Shown in pieces: positions 33,486 to 42,663 of a stretch of 64,000 nt of DNA (its first letter is position 1; every line of letters begins with the position of its first letter). The translations under genes were made by a program, and so were the position numbers. The notes under the pieces were generated by a model. It made no database searches and was not told where the DNA came from. It worked only from the letters and a program-made list of their open reading frames with translations. Origin of the DNA: a bacterium (GTDB taxonomy: Bacteria > Oederibacteriota > CAKKQC01); the NCBI GenBank assembly GCA_919901855.1, contig CAKKQC010000030.1, forward strand, positions 1 to 64,000, in the 5' to 3' direction.

Positions 33486-34706
33486 CTAAATCACGGTCGG
33501 GTCGGGCAAGGGCACGATAAGGTCCGGCGCCTTCAGGCCGCGCGCGGCGAATAGATCGCGGATCTTTTTCGCGATCGACTCGGCGAAGTTCCAGGCGAAG
33601 ATGACGACGGCCTGCGGGGGCCGCTCGAGGAGCGCCGACGGAGCGAGCACGGGGATGTGGAGGCCCGGGGAACGAAGGCCGATCTTCAGCGGCGAATCGT
33701 CGACGAGGTAATCGATCGAGGCGCTCGAAAGCCCCATCGTGTACATGAGCGTCGTCGTCTTGGCCGGCACCCCGTATCCGGCGATGACGGCCTTCCCCTT
33801 CTTGTAGTCCCCGAGGAGCGCCCGCAGGCGTTGCGAGGCCGCGTCGATCCGGCTCCGTAGGCGCTTGAACGCAACCGCCGAGGTCCAGGCCTCCTCCTTG
33901 AGGTCCCACTCGGGCCGCTCGAGGAACGGAGGCTCGGCCCGGACGAAGACCCGGATCGAGCCGCCGTGCGTGGGCACCGGCACCACGTCGAAGACCCCCA
34001 GCCCGTGCCGCTTGAAGAACGGAATGAGCGGGCCGACGGCGTGGTAGCTCACGTGCTCGGCGTAGATCATGTCCCAGAGGCCGTTCCGTACCATGTCGAC
34101 GACGTACTGGACCTCCATGACGAAGATGCCACCGGGCGCGAGAACCGCGTGCACGCCGCGCACGACGCCCGCGAGATCGTCGATGTGCGCCATGCAGTTG
34201 TTGGCGGCCACGAGGGCGGCGGGCCCGTACTTCCCGACCACCTGGCGCGCGGTCGCCTCGGTGAAGAAGTCGGGCCAGGTCTCGACTCCGGAGGCCGTCG
34301 CCGCCGCCGCGATCTTCCGCGCGGGGTCGATGCCGAGGACGTCGAGCCCCTTTTCCCGGAACGCCCGCAGCAGGACGCCGTCGTTGCTCCCGATCTCGAC
34401 GACGCGGTCGCCGGCCCCGAGCCCGAACCGCCGCGTCACTTCGTCCGCGTACGACTGGAAGTGCCGGACGAACACGGGACTCGTCCCGCTCGCGTAAACG
34501 TAGTCTCCGAACAGGACCTCCGCGTCGACGACGGCGCCGAGCTGGACGTGGCCGCACGCGCGGCACCGGAAGAGGTCCTGCGGGAAGACTTCCTGCGGCG
34601 CCGGCGTCTTCACGAATGCGTTCGCCGGCGGCGTCGGCGGCAGGGACAGGACCTGCTCGAGGTGTCCGGCGTCGCAGAGCCGGCAGATCTCGCGCCGGCG
34701 CACCAT
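33486..34706 (-). CDS. Sugar C-methyltransferase (TylCIII/NovU type)
   Basis: A 406-residue three-domain enzyme. An N-terminal zinc module holds CRLCDAGHLE and FRCRACGHVQ; a SAM-binding core has VVEIGSNDGVLLRAFREKG (about 98-116) and VAANNCMAHIDDL; a C-terminal Rossmann-like domain has AVIAGYGVPAKTTTLMY and IDYLVDDSPLKIG. This layout belongs to C-methyltransferases that add a methyl to a 4-keto nucleotide sugar, often at C3. It lies between a cupin and a decarboxylase-like gene, so the operon probably makes a branched deoxysugar. Confidence 0.9.
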   Translation of the reverse strand: MVRRREICRLCDAGHLEQVLSLPPTPPANAFVKTPAPQEVFPQDLFRCRACGHVQLGAVVDAEVLFGDYVYASGTSPVFVRHFQSYADEVTRRFGLGAGDRVVEIGSNDGVLLRAFREKGLDVLGIDPARKIAAAATASGVETWPDFFTEATARQVVGKYGPAALVAANNCMAHIDDLAGVVRGVHAVLAPGGIFVMEVQYVVDMVRNGLWDMIYAEHVSYHAVGPLIPFFKRHGLGVFDVVPVPTHGGSIRVFVRAEPPFLERPEWDLKEEAWTSAVAFKRLRSRIDAASQRLRALLGDYKKGKAVIAGYGVPAKTTTLMYTMGLSSASIDYLVDDSPLKIGLRSPGLHIPVLAPSALLERPPQAVVIFAWNFAESIAKKIRDLFAARGLKAPDLIVPLPDPTVI

Positions 34707-34716
34707 GCCCGTCAGC

Positions 34717-35154
34717 TCACCGGGCGATCAACGGCGGATTCAGCCGGATGAGGTCCTTCTCGTAATCCGCCTGGTCGCGATGCCGGTCGGCCACCGTGAT
34801 GAAGATGCTGTCGGCGAGGAACTTCATCGCGTGGTCGATCCCGGGCGGCGTGAAGACCGCCTGGCCCGCCTTCACGATCAGGCGCTTGCTGGGCCGCGCG
34901 GCTCCCGGCTTGCGCTCGACGTAGAGCATCCGCCCCGTGACGAAGTAGCAGAGGTGGCTGTCCTGGCGGTGCCGGTGGTTGGCGCGGATCGTGCCCTTCT
35001 TGCTCGATATCACGACGACGGACCCGAACCGGGTCCCCAGCGTGCGCGAGGACGCGATGACGTGGAGACTGCCCCGCCGGTCGACGTGGGGCCGCTCGAG
35101 TTTGGGGACGGTTGGGACCTTCTTCCACCACTTGGTGCGCTTCGGGATGTCCAT
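34717..35154 (-). CDS. Cupin-domain sugar isomerase/epimerase-like protein
   Basis: A 145-residue single cupin. HRHRQDSHLCYFVTGRMLYVE (about 60-80) is the first cupin motif with histidines, and FTPPGIDHAMKFLADSIFITVAD (about 101-123) the second. VDRRGSLHVIAS near the start resembles the D-x-R-G-x-L strand of dTDP-sugar ketoisomerases and WxcM-like proteins. In this operon it may shift a keto group or epimerise the nucleotide sugar before C-methylation. GATAAT lies 9 nt before ATG, but the gene is only 18 bp after the epimerase, so it may be read from both. Confidence 0.75.
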   Translation of the reverse strand: MDIPKRTKWWKKVPTVPKLERPHVDRRGSLHVIASSRTLGTRFGSVVVISSKKGTIRANHRHRQDSHLCYFVTGRMLYVERKPGAARPSKRLIVKAGQAVFTPPGIDHAMKFLADSIFITVADRHRDQADYEKDLIRLNPPLIAR

Positions 35155-35172
35155 GGTTCGGCTATTATCCCC

Positions 35173-36234
35173 TCAGTAGAGCTTCCGCGTCCACGTCGGG
35201 GGCGCGCCCGTCGCCAGCTCGAGCCCGTGCTTGAGGTAGGCGAAGGGCTGGGGGCCCACCGTCAGGGCCCAGGCGACCATGCGCCGGACGCCTTCCCGGA
35301 TGGGGACCGTGGTCCGGTAGCCCAGCAGACGCTGGGCTTTCCGCTGGGAAGAGAAGGCGTCCGAGACCTCGAGCGGCCGGCCGGCCCGCCAGGTCCTCGG
35401 CTTGAGGTAGGCCGGCACGGCGCGGTCGCCCCCGAAGAACTCCCGGAGCACGAGCGTCGCGAGGTGGTTGAGCGAAATATCCTCCTCGGGGCCGATGTTG
35501 AAGATCTCGCCGTGGCATCGCTTCGACAGCCCGGCCCGGATCACGTAGGGCGTGAAGTCCTCGATGTACGTGAACGCGCGCTTCTGCGTGCCCTGGCCGT
35601 AGATCCAGAAGGGCTTCCCGTTCATGAGGGCGTTGATCCAGATCGCGATGACGTTGCGGTAGGGGTCCCGCAGGTTCTGGCGAGGCCCGTAGACGTTGTG
35701 CGGGCGGATGATCGTGTACTGGAACCCGTGGACCCGGGACAGGATCTCGGTCACGTGCTCCATCGCGGCTTTGGACACCGCGTAGACGTCCTCGGGCTTC
35801 CGCTCCATCTCCTCGGTGAACGGGGGCTTCTGGCGCCCGTAGACACTCATGGAGGAGGCGAGGACGATCTTCTTCATCCCGGCCCGGAGCCCCGCGACGA
35901 GCGTGTTCGTGTACATCATCAGGTTGCGCTCGGTTGTGCGCACCGGTGTGAACTGGGACCCGCCCTCGGTGGCATAGGCGGCGTCGTGAAAGACGAGCTC
36001 GGGGCGGACCCGGCGCATGTACCGCTCGACCGAGGCGTGGTGGCGCAGGTCGAGCTCCGTGAATCGGACGCCCTCGGGCACGTTGGAAATGTACCCGCCC
36101 GAGAGGTCGTCCACGCCGTACACGTCGTAACCCAGCCGCACGAGCGCCTCCGCCTCGTGGCTCCCGTGCAGGCCGGCCACGCCTGTCACGAGCACGCGGC
36201 GGACGCGCAGGCGGTCGGGCCCGATACCCAGCAT
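35173..36234 (-). CDS. NAD-dependent nucleotide-sugar epimerase/dehydratase
   Basis: A 353-residue extended [40 protein letters not shown] has a slightly altered GxxGxxG site (GVAGLHG; usually GxAGFIG). [13 protein letters not shown] carries Tyr-x-x-x-Lys and [13 protein letters not shown] and RAFTYIEDF are family marks of UDP-glucose 4-epimerase relatives. It probably opens the operon for the branched sugar. I use ATG 36234 because GATAAT (36247-36242) ends 7 nt upstream; ATG 36243 overlaps that box. Confidence 0.85.
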   Translation of the reverse strand: MLGIGPDRLRVRRVLVTGVAGLHGSHEAEALVRLGYDVYGVDDLSGGYISNVPEGVRFTELDLRHHASVERYMRRVRPELVFHDAAYATEGGSQFTPVRTTERNLMMYTNTLVAGLRAGMKKIVLASSMSVYGRQKPPFTEEMERKPEDVYAVSKAAMEHVTEILSRVHGFQYTIIRPHNVYGPRQNLRDPYRNVIAIWINALMNGKPFWIYGQGTQKRAFTYIEDFTPYVIRAGLSKRCHGEIFNIGPEEDISLNHLATLVLREFFGGDRAVPAYLKPRTWRAGRPLEVSDAFSSQRKAQRLLGYRTTVPIREGVRRMVAWALTVGPQPFAYLKHGLELATGAPPTWTRKLY

Positions 36235-36241
36235 GTCCGGC

Positions 36242-36247
36242 ATTATC
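36242..36247 (-). promoter_or_regulatory. -10-like GATAAT before start 36234
   Basis: The hexamer ends 7 nt before ATG 36234. It lies 24 bp from the divergent box of the sigma-factor gene. Confidence 0.45.
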
Positions 36248-36270
36248 GCACGCGGCACGCGAAATGCGCG

Positions 36271-36276
36271 TAGGAT
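36271..36276 (+). promoter_or_regulatory. -10-like TAGGAT before leaderless GTG 36284
   Basis: The hexamer ends 7 nt before GTG 36284 with no ribosome site in between. Confidence 0.5.
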
Positions 36277-36283
36277 AGACCAC

Positions 36284-37216
36284 GTGCTAACCCGGAACCG
36301 AGCCCGCCCCCACGCCGCTCGGGCGGAACGGCTCCGGTCCCTGATCGTCGAGTCGATCCGCTCCCTCGGCCTCTCCCGCAAGGAACACAACCGTCTCGCG
36401 GGCCTCCTGCGCGAGGAGGCGACCCGGACGGAATCCCCCGCGCTCGCCTGGCTCGTCCGGGAAATGGACGAGGGCGAACACCAGATGCTCACTTCCCGGA
36501 CCAAGCTCGTCGAGGCGAATCTCCGCCTGGTGGTCTCGATCGCCAAGCGCTACGCGAACCGCGGCCTTCCCTTCCTCGATCTGATCCAGGAGGGCAACCT
36601 CGGCCTGATCCGGGGAGCGGAGAAGTTCGAATTCCGGCGCGGCTTCAAGTTCTCGACCTACGCCACGTGGTGGATCCGGCAGGGGATCACGCGCGCGCTC
36701 GCGGACCAGGCGCGGACCATCCGGGTCCCGGTCCACATGATCGAGGCCATCCACGAGCTCGCGAACATAACCCGCGACCTCACGCGCGTCCTCGGCCGGG
36801 AGCCCACGGAAGAGGAGCTGGCGACCAAGCTCCACGTGCCCGCGGAACGCATACGCCTCCTGCGCAAGGTCGCGCAGCAGCCGGTTTCCCTCGAGACGCC
36901 CGTGGGCGAGAACGGCGACACGCTCCTCGGCGACCACGTCATCGACCGGCATGCGGCCTCGCCGGCGGCGACGGCCGCCGAGGCCATGCTCCGGCGCCGG
37001 GTGGAACGGGTGCTCGGCACCCTCAAGGACCGCGAGGCCGAAGTGCTCCGCCTGCGGTTCGGCCTCGGCACGAACGACCGCGCGCACACGCTGGAGGAAG
37101 TCGGCACCGTGTTCCGGGTGACCCGGGAGCGGATCCGCCAGATCGAGGCGAAAGCCCTGCGCCGCCTGCGACACCCCTCAAGAGCGCGCCACCTGCGAGG
37201 CCTGCTCGAGAACTGA
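36284..37216 (+). CDS. RpoD-family (group 2-like) sigma-70 factor
   Basis: A 310-residue sigma factor. Region 2 spans about 70-150: [46 protein letters not shown] and [20 protein letters not shown] include the core-binding and -10-recognition helices. Region 3 is about 150-230 and region 4 about 235-305, with [15 protein letters not shown] and [28 protein letters not shown] (-35 helix-turn-helix). Region 1.1 is missing, as in group 2 or short primary factors. GTG 36284 is chosen for the leaderless spacing; the frame extends to ATG 36233. Two hairpins follow the stop. Confidence 0.9.
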   Translation: MLTRNRARPHAARAERLRSLIVESIRSLGLSRKEHNRLAGLLREEATRTESPALAWLVREMDEGEHQMLTSRTKLVEANLRLVVSIAKRYANRGLPFLDLIQEGNLGLIRGAEKFEFRRGFKFSTYATWWIRQGITRALADQARTIRVPVHMIEAIHELANITRDLTRVLGREPTEEELATKLHVPAERIRLLRKVAQQPVSLETPVGENGDTLLGDHVIDRHAASPAATAAEAMLRRRVERVLGTLKDREAEVLRLRFGLGTNDRAHTLEEVGTVFRVTRERIRQIEAKALRRLRHPSRARHLRGLLEN

Positions 37217-37263
37217 CATCCGAAGACGGATGTCTCTGGGTCTCCGCAGACGCGGAAACCCAG
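37215..37263. terminator. Tandem hairpins between convergent genes
   Basis: GACATCCG (37215-37222) pairs with 37227-37234 around loop AAGA, starting in the sigma gene's stop codon. Next, CTGGGT-C-TCCGC (37236-37247) pairs with GCGGA-A-ACCCAG (37252-37263) with one C/A mismatch. There is no U-run. They could stop transcription from either side, or be another palindromic repeat. Confidence 0.5.
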
Positions 37264-37276
37264 CGGCTCGAGGACG

Positions 37277-38503
37277 CTAGCCCTTCCCGAGGGTCTCCAG
37301 GCAGGCGCGCAGGACCTGATCCACCGTCACCTTCCGCAGGCACGCCTGGTCGAACGGACACGTCGTGCTTGCGCACGGCTTGCACGGCACCCTGCGCTCG
37401 ACCACGCGCACGCGCGTCCCCACCGGCATCCACTCGGACGCCTCGTTCGTCCCGCTGAACACGATCACGGAGGGCGTGCCGATGGCCGCCGCGACATGAC
37501 CGGGCCCCCCGTCGTTGCCGACGAAGAGCCTGGCCCCCTTGATGACTGCCGCGAGCTCGAAGAGCCCGAGCCGGCCACGCAGGTCCAGGCAGGACGCCTT
37601 CGGCAGGGCGCGGACGAGCGGCTCGCCGTGCGACTCCTCCCCCGGGCCCGCGAGGACCGCGACGGGGGCGCGAAGACGCGCCGCGAGCTCGCGGCCCACC
37701 CACGCGAAACGCTCCGGCATCCACCGCTTGACCGCGTTCCCGGCCCCCACATGGACGGCAACGTATCCGCCCTTCCGGCCGGCCCTGTGGGCGGCGGCGG
37801 CCACGTCCGCGGCGGTCACCGGAAACTCCGGCGCGAGATCCTCGACGGGAACGCCGAACTCGCGGAGGGCCCCCGCCATCCGCCCGGCCTCGTGTCCCTC
37901 CCGCGGCCAGCGCGCGCAGTGGCTGATCCCGAAACCGAACCCGCCCGCGTCGAATCCGAGCCGGGCCCGGGCGCCGGAGAGCGAGAGCAGGAGGCTGTCC
38001 AGCCGGTTGTGGTACCGGAGATCCACGGCGAGGTCGAACCGCCGCGCCCGAAGCGTCCTCGCGAGCGCGAGACAGGCGCCCAGGTTCGCGGAGACTCCCG
38101 AGCCCGGCCGAATCCAGGGGACGTCCGCCGTCAGGACCTCGGCCACGCCCGGCAGGCGCGCCGCGAGGTCCGCGGTCGCGGGCCGGACGACCATCGTGAT
38201 GCGGGCCTCCGGAACCCAGGCGTGGAGGGCGCGCAGGATGGGCGTGGCCATGATGACGTCCCCGAGGTGATCGAGCTTGATGAAGACGAGGCTGCGCACC
38301 CGGGCTCCCTGGAGCATGGAGTTCCGCCGCGCGGGCCCCAGGAGGGCCCGGGCCAGGATGGATGCGGGACGGAGCCCCGCCGCGAGCACGGCCTTCGTCC
38401 ACCGGCGCGGCTGGGGCCGGACCGCCGGTTCGAGTTCGTGCACGGGCGGAGCCTGCACGCGGGCAAGAAGAAGCTCCCCGGGGCCCAGCGGGCCGTCCTT
38501 CAC
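37277..38503 (-). CDS. GT9 (heptosyltransferase-type) glycosyltransferase
   Basis: A 408-residue enzyme. After a ~62-residue N-terminal extension the core starts VRSLVFIKLDHLGDVIMATPILRALHAWVP, the GT9 signature. HVGAGNAVKRWMPERFAWVGREL and LFVGNDGGPGHVAAAIGTPSVIVFSG are the donor-binding parts. A four-cysteine segment near the end (VPCKPCASTTCPFDQACL) is common in this family. It adds a sugar to lipopolysaccharide core or a similar glycan. The GTG start overlaps the previous stop (GTGA); ATG 38319 (MLQGARVRSL) is an alternative. Confidence 0.85.
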   Translation of the reverse strand: MKDGPLGPGELLLARVQAPPVHELEPAVRPQPRRWTKAVLAAGLRPASILARALLGPARRNSMLQGARVRSLVFIKLDHLGDVIMATPILRALHAWVPEARITMVVRPATADLAARLPGVAEVLTADVPWIRPGSGVSANLGACLALARTLRARRFDLAVDLRYHNRLDSLLLSLSGARARLGFDAGGFGFGISHCARWPREGHEAGRMAGALREFGVPVEDLAPEFPVTAADVAAAAHRAGRKGGYVAVHVGAGNAVKRWMPERFAWVGRELAARLRAPVAVLAGPGEESHGEPLVRALPKASCLDLRGRLGLFELAAVIKGARLFVGNDGGPGHVAAAIGTPSVIVFSGTNEASEWMPVGTRVRVVERRVPCKPCASTTCPFDQACLRKVTVDQVLRACLETLGKG

Positions 38504-39975
38504 GGCTGAAGCCGCACGAGGAAGGTCGCCCCGTCGTCGATCACGATCCGGTGCCGGGCCAGGACCCGGCGCACGAGCGCGGTCCGGTCGGGCGTCATGA
38601 ACTCCTCGTGGCGGGCCGCCAGATACCGGGCGCCCCGGGCCACGAAACCCAGCAGGAACGCGTCGCCGCCCGCCGCGAGATCGTTCACGTGCGCGTTCCA
38701 GCCATGGCGCCGGGCGTGGTACAACGCCGTGGGGTCCTTGTGGTCCAGCGAGACGATGAGGGCGTCCGGCTCCGTGTGTTCGCGGATCGTGATCGCGAGG
38801 CGCCAGCTCCCGGACTCCTCGGGACTCTCGGACGCCGACACCTCCGCGTAGCGGTACGCCGAGAACACGAGACAGGCCCCGAGCAGGATGGTCGCCACGG
38901 CCGCCCCGGGCGCCCGCCACATGCGCGCCCGCCACTTCCGCCCGAACGTCCGGCCCATGACCGCGGCGGCGGGCGGGAGGAACCAGACCTGGTAGTGCTC
39001 GTGCACCCAACTGCCGCGCGACGCGACCACGGTCGCGATCAGGGCCCCGAGGAGCCACGCGTCGAACACGTCCTCGCGCCGCCGCCGTCCGAGCATCATC
39101 CCCCAGCCGAAGATCAGGAATCCGGGCCAGGTCAGGTGCTTGCCCGCGAGGCGCTCGAAGATGATCCGGTTCCAGAACCCGAGCGTCGCCACGAGCCGCC
39201 AGTCTCCCCACTTGTCGGTCCCGTACCGCCAGTCGCCCATGAGCGAGAGCCCCGACTCCACCAGGAGGGTGCCGGACCATCCGTACCACCACGCGACGGG
39301 CGCGAGCACGAGCACGACGAAACCCCAGAGCGCGGGACGCCGGACCATCCGCCACCCGTGCCGGTGCCAGGCGAGCAAGGCCAAGGGCAGGCCGATGTAG
39401 AGGGACACGATCTTGAGCAGGCACCCGAGGGCGATACACAAGGCCGCCAGCCAGAAGGCGTGCACCTTTCCGCGCGCCAGCCACCGGTCGAACGCCCAAA
39501 CGCCGCCGATGAGCGCGGCGAGCATGGGCGACTCCACCATGAAGGCGCGGCCGTAGTAGGCGTTGAGCGGCAGGATCGCGAGAAAGAACGCGGCCCAGGC
39601 GGCGGCGCGCCGGCTGGCGACGCCGGCGACGAGGCCGTGGAGGAAGACGATAGCGAGCAGGGAGCACAGGATCGAGAGCCACCGGCCCAGCCAGTCGTGC
39701 TCGCCGAACACCCGGTAGAGGCAGGCCACCGAGAAATGGTACGCCGGAAACTCCATCTGTACGACCCCGCCGGGCGGACTCCCGACGCCGCCCCAGTCCA
39801 CGGTGGGCCGCATGAACTGAAAGCCGTGGGCCGCGTAGTTGCGCGCGATCGACGCGTTGTCGCATTCCCGCCACGAGTTCGTCCCCAGCAGGGGCGCGTC
39901 GCTGTGGAAGAAACGGATCGCCAACGCCACCCCCAGCACCCACCGGAGATCGCGGGAGGCCCGCCAGAGCGCCAT
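38500..39975 (-). CDS. ArnT/GT39-like membrane glycosyltransferase
   Basis: A 491-residue polytopic membrane protein. The first loop SDAPLLGTNSWRECDNASIARNY contains the acidic R-E-x-D-x-A pattern typical of GT39/ArnT-type lipid-sugar transferases. About ten spans follow (FSVACLYRVFG, ILCSLLAIVFLHGLVAG, AAWAAFFLAILPLNAYYGR and so on), then a periplasmic C-terminal part. ATG 39975 is chosen for TATCCT 7 nt upstream; an earlier ATG at 40029 would collide with the divergent gene. It overlaps the GT9 gene by GTGA, so both probably act on the same surface glycan. Confidence 0.8.
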   Translation of the reverse strand: MALWRASRDLRWVLGVALAIRFFHSDAPLLGTNSWRECDNASIARNYAAHGFQFMRPTVDWGGVGSPPGGVVQMEFPAYHFSVACLYRVFGEHDWLGRWLSILCSLLAIVFLHGLVAGVASRRAAAWAAFFLAILPLNAYYGRAFMVESPMLAALIGGVWAFDRWLARGKVHAFWLAALCIALGCLLKIVSLYIGLPLALLAWHRHGWRMVRRPALWGFVVLVLAPVAWWYGWSGTLLVESGLSLMGDWRYGTDKWGDWRLVATLGFWNRIIFERLAGKHLTWPGFLIFGWGMMLGRRRREDVFDAWLLGALIATVVASRGSWVHEHYQVWFLPPAAAVMGRTFGRKWRARMWRAPGAAVATILLGACLVFSAYRYAEVSASESPEESGSWRLAITIREHTEPDALIVSLDHKDPTALYHARRHGWNAHVNDLAAGGDAFLLGFVARGARYLAARHEEFMTPDRTALVRRVLARHRIVIDDGATFLVRLQP

Positions 39976-39982
39976 GCGCAAC

Positions 39983-39988
39983 AGGATA
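39983..39988 (-). promoter_or_regulatory. -10-like TATCCT before start 39975
   Basis: The hexamer ends 7 nt before ATG 39975, again without a ribosome site. Confidence 0.35.
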
Positions 39989-40035
39989 CTGGATTCCCCC
40001 CCAGGCTGTACCATGGAGCCCTGGTACAACGACCC

Positions 40036-42663
40036 ATGGCGAAACGTCCGAAATCCGCACCCGCCGCCCCGGCTCGCCCCGGCGGCCCGGCGCGCCCCCC
40101 GCGGGAGTTCGCGCTGGCCGCCATGCTGGCCGCCTCCCTCGCCTGGGCCTGCGTCGCCGTGTTCTGGGCCGTCCGGACCTGGCCCCAGAACTTCCCGACG
40201 GCCCGCATGCTCGTCGTGATCTGGGCCGGGCTTCCCGGCTGGACGTGGTCGGGAGCCATGATCCGGGTGGGCACCTACGCCGCGACCGCCCTCCTAGTGC
40301 TCGGCGCTCTCGGCCTCGCGCTCGGCGCCGGCCAGGCCGTGGCCCGGCTCGCCGCCCCGCGAGGGAACCGCGCCTCGTTCGCCCTCACCCTCGCGCTCGG
40401 GTTCGCCGGCCTGTCGCTCGCAGTGACCGGGTGCGGGTTCGCGGGGCTCATGTCCCGCCTGCCCCTGCGCCTGCTGGCCCTCGGCGCGCTCGGCCTCGGC
40501 CTCCGCGAGCTGGCCGCCCGCCGCGCCGTCCTCGGCGAAGCCGGGGGGACATTCCGCGACCAGCCCGCCTCCACCGCCTTGTCGCTCGCCGCGGCCGTGG
40601 TCCTCTGGATCGTCTTCACGGCCCTCCCCGACACGCACGAGGACCCCCTCGTCTACCACTGGGCCGCGCCCGAGTACTTCCTCCGCGTCGGCCGCCTCGT
40701 CGGCGTGCCCTGGCACTTCCAGTGGCACAACCCCCTCGGGATCGAGATGCTCTTCGGCTTCGGGCTCGCGCTGGCGGGGCCTTTGGGCATCAAGGCCATG
40801 AACCTCGCGCTCGTCGTGACCGCGCTCCTCGCGACCGCGGCCCTCGCGCGCCGGTTCGACCCGCGGGCCCGGGGCTGGGCCGCCGCGACGATCCTCGCCC
40901 TCTCCCCCGCCGTCGCCGAGCAGGTCTGGATCGCGAAGAGCGACCTCGGGCTCGTGACGTTCTGGGCCGCCGCGTTCCTCGCACCGCTGGAATGGCCCCT
41001 CTCCCGCCCCGGCGGGGCCATCGCGGCCGGCGTCCTCGCGGGATTCTGCGGAGCCGTCAAGTGGACCGCCGTCTTCCCGCTCACCGGGCTCGCGGCCTGG
41101 CTCCTCCTCAAGGGGCCGCGCCGAAACGGCGTCGTCCTTATCGCCGTCGCCGCCCTCGTGACCGCGATCGCTTGGCCGCTGCGGAACTGGCTCACGGCGG
41201 GCAATCCCGTGCTGCCGTTCCTCTCGCGCTGGTTCGACGTCCCGTGGTGGGGCCCGGATTTCGAGAAGGCCGTCCACACGTACGCGGGGCGCGTGACCCC
41301 CGCGGGCCAGATCTCCCAGATGTACTGGCTCCTCGCGTGGCGCGACGTCTTCGGCGAGCCGAACGCGCTCGGCCTCGCTCTCGCGGCGCTGGCCCCCTTG
41401 GGGCTCGCGGCGTTTCTGCCGCCCGCCGCCGCGGCCGCTTGCGCGGTGAGCGTGCTGACCTTCCTGATCCTCTTGACGGAGCGGAACGCCCGGTTCCTCC
41501 TCCCCCTCGTGGCGCTGGTCGCCGCCGCGGGCGAGGCCGCCGCCCTGACCCTGCGCGGCACCTGGCCGCGGGTGGGCCGCGCGGTCTGGATCGTCCTGCT
41601 CGGAGGATCGGTCCTGCACCTCGGCGCCAAGGTCGTGGGCTTCATCTCGCCCTACGGCTGGTGCTGGACCTTGGGGTTGATGACGAACGGGGAGCTCCAC
41701 CGGGCGGAATCGACCGTGCTCGAGGAGGTCCGGACCTGGTCCGCCGCCAACCTTCCCGCCGACGCCCGGATCCTGCTCGAGGGCGAGCAGAAGCGGTTCG
41801 GGTGGCGCCAGCCGGTCGTAAGCGCCCACGTCGTCGTCGTTCCGCTCCCGTGGCGCTGGGCGAAGGCGTCGTGGAGCGCGGACGACCTGGCCAAGAAGTG
41901 GCGCCAGGCGGGAATAAAATACGTCGCGCACAACCTCGTCTCGGCCCGGTTCCGGCACCAGATATGGTTCTCGGGGCCCGGGTGGGACGACCGGGCCCTG
42001 AAGATCTACCGCGCGTTCGGCCTCCGCTACCTGACCGAGGTGCACCGCTCGGCGCACCTCGACTACCTCAACGGCTTCTACTACGTCCTGCGCGTCGACG
42101 CCCGGCCCCATCCCCCCCGGCGCACGGTGCCCGTCCTCCCTTGGACGGAGGCGCTCTTCGCATACGCCAACGCGGCCTCCAAGCCGGCCACCGCCGCGCT
42201 CGGGCGGCAAGCCACGCTCGAGACCCTCGCGCGGGTGCCTGACGTCGAGGACGCGGTCGAACAGGCGGCCATGAACCTGCACTCGCTCGGCGACAACCGA
42301 AGCGCCATCGCCCTGAACCGGGCGCTGGCCGGGGTCGGGTACGACGGCGAGGCGGCCTGGTTCAACCTCGCGGACGAGGAGAGCCGGGCCGGATTCCGGC
42401 GCGCCGCCTTCGTCGCCCTGCGCCAGGAGAACCGCCTGTCGCCCTCGTTCAACGACAAGATCCTCGAGCTCGAAGCCGTCCTCTTCTATAACTGGATGCT
42501 CGAGCGGGCGAAGGTGGGCGATCTCGAGGGATGCTGCCGCCTGCTCGACATGTGCCTTCGCGCCAACCCCGGCTTCCAGGCCGCCGTTTCCGCGTCCGAC
42601 CAGCTCGGGTGCGAGCACGGACGGTCGGTGCGCCCGGTCGGGAAGTTCCTCTTCACCAAGTGA
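40036..42663 (+). CDS. GT-C-like membrane protein with TPR-like tail, tandem copy 1
   Basis: An 875-residue protein and the first of three head-to-tail paralogues. A basic Pro/Ala N-terminus leads into roughly twelve membrane spans. ALPDTHEDPLVYHWAAPEYFLR, at about 197-218, is the acidic first loop expected of a GT-C transferase active site, and CGAVKWTAVFPL and AGNPVLPFLSRWF follow. A soluble periplasmic region holds VSAHVVVVPLPWRWAKAS and KKWRQAGIKYVAHNLVSARFRH; the last ~130 residues are helical repeats. GTGA overlap with copy 2. Probably transfers sugar from a lipid carrier; acceptor unknown. Confidence 0.75.
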   Translation: MAKRPKSAPAAPARPGGPARPPREFALAAMLAASLAWACVAVFWAVRTWPQNFPTARMLVVIWAGLPGWTWSGAMIRVGTYAATALLVLGALGLALGAGQAVARLAAPRGNRASFALTLALGFAGLSLAVTGCGFAGLMSRLPLRLLALGALGLGLRELAARRAVLGEAGGTFRDQPASTALSLAAAVVLWIVFTALPDTHEDPLVYHWAAPEYFLRVGRLVGVPWHFQWHNPLGIEMLFGFGLALAGPLGIKAMNLALVVTALLATAALARRFDPRARGWAAATILALSPAVAEQVWIAKSDLGLVTFWAAAFLAPLEWPLSRPGGAIAAGVLAGFCGAVKWTAVFPLTGLAAWLLLKGPRRNGVVLIAVAALVTAIAWPLRNWLTAGNPVLPFLSRWFDVPWWGPDFEKAVHTYAGRVTPAGQISQMYWLLAWRDVFGEPNALGLALAALAPLGLAAFLPPAAAAACAVSVLTFLILLTERNARFLLPLVALVAAAGEAAALTLRGTWPRVGRAVWIVLLGGSVLHLGAKVVGFISPYGWCWTLGLMTNGELHRAESTVLEEVRTWSAANLPADARILLEGEQKRFGWRQPVVSAHVVVVPLPWRWAKASWSADDLAKKWRQAGIKYVAHNLVSARFRHQIWFSGPGWDDRALKIYRAFGLRYLTEVHRSAHLDYLNGFYYVLRVDARPHPPRRTVPVLPWTEALFAYANAASKPATAALGRQATLETLARVPDVEDAVEQAAMNLHSLGDNRSAIALNRALAGVGYDGEAAWFNLADEESRAGFRRAAFVALRQENRLSPSFNDKILELEAVLFYNWMLERAKVGDLEGCCRLLDMCLRANPGFQAAVSASDQLGCEHGRSVRPVGKFLFTK

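Noticed and set aside
38362-40035. Upstream extension of the first tandem GT-C-like gene
   Set aside because: The extension is antisense to the two glycosyltransferase genes and has shadow composition; the hydrophobic protein begins near 40036.
38504-40060. Upstream extension of the GT9 gene as one 927-codon protein
   Set aside because: It overlaps the ArnT-like gene in another frame; the GTGA junction at 38500-38503 gives a better start.
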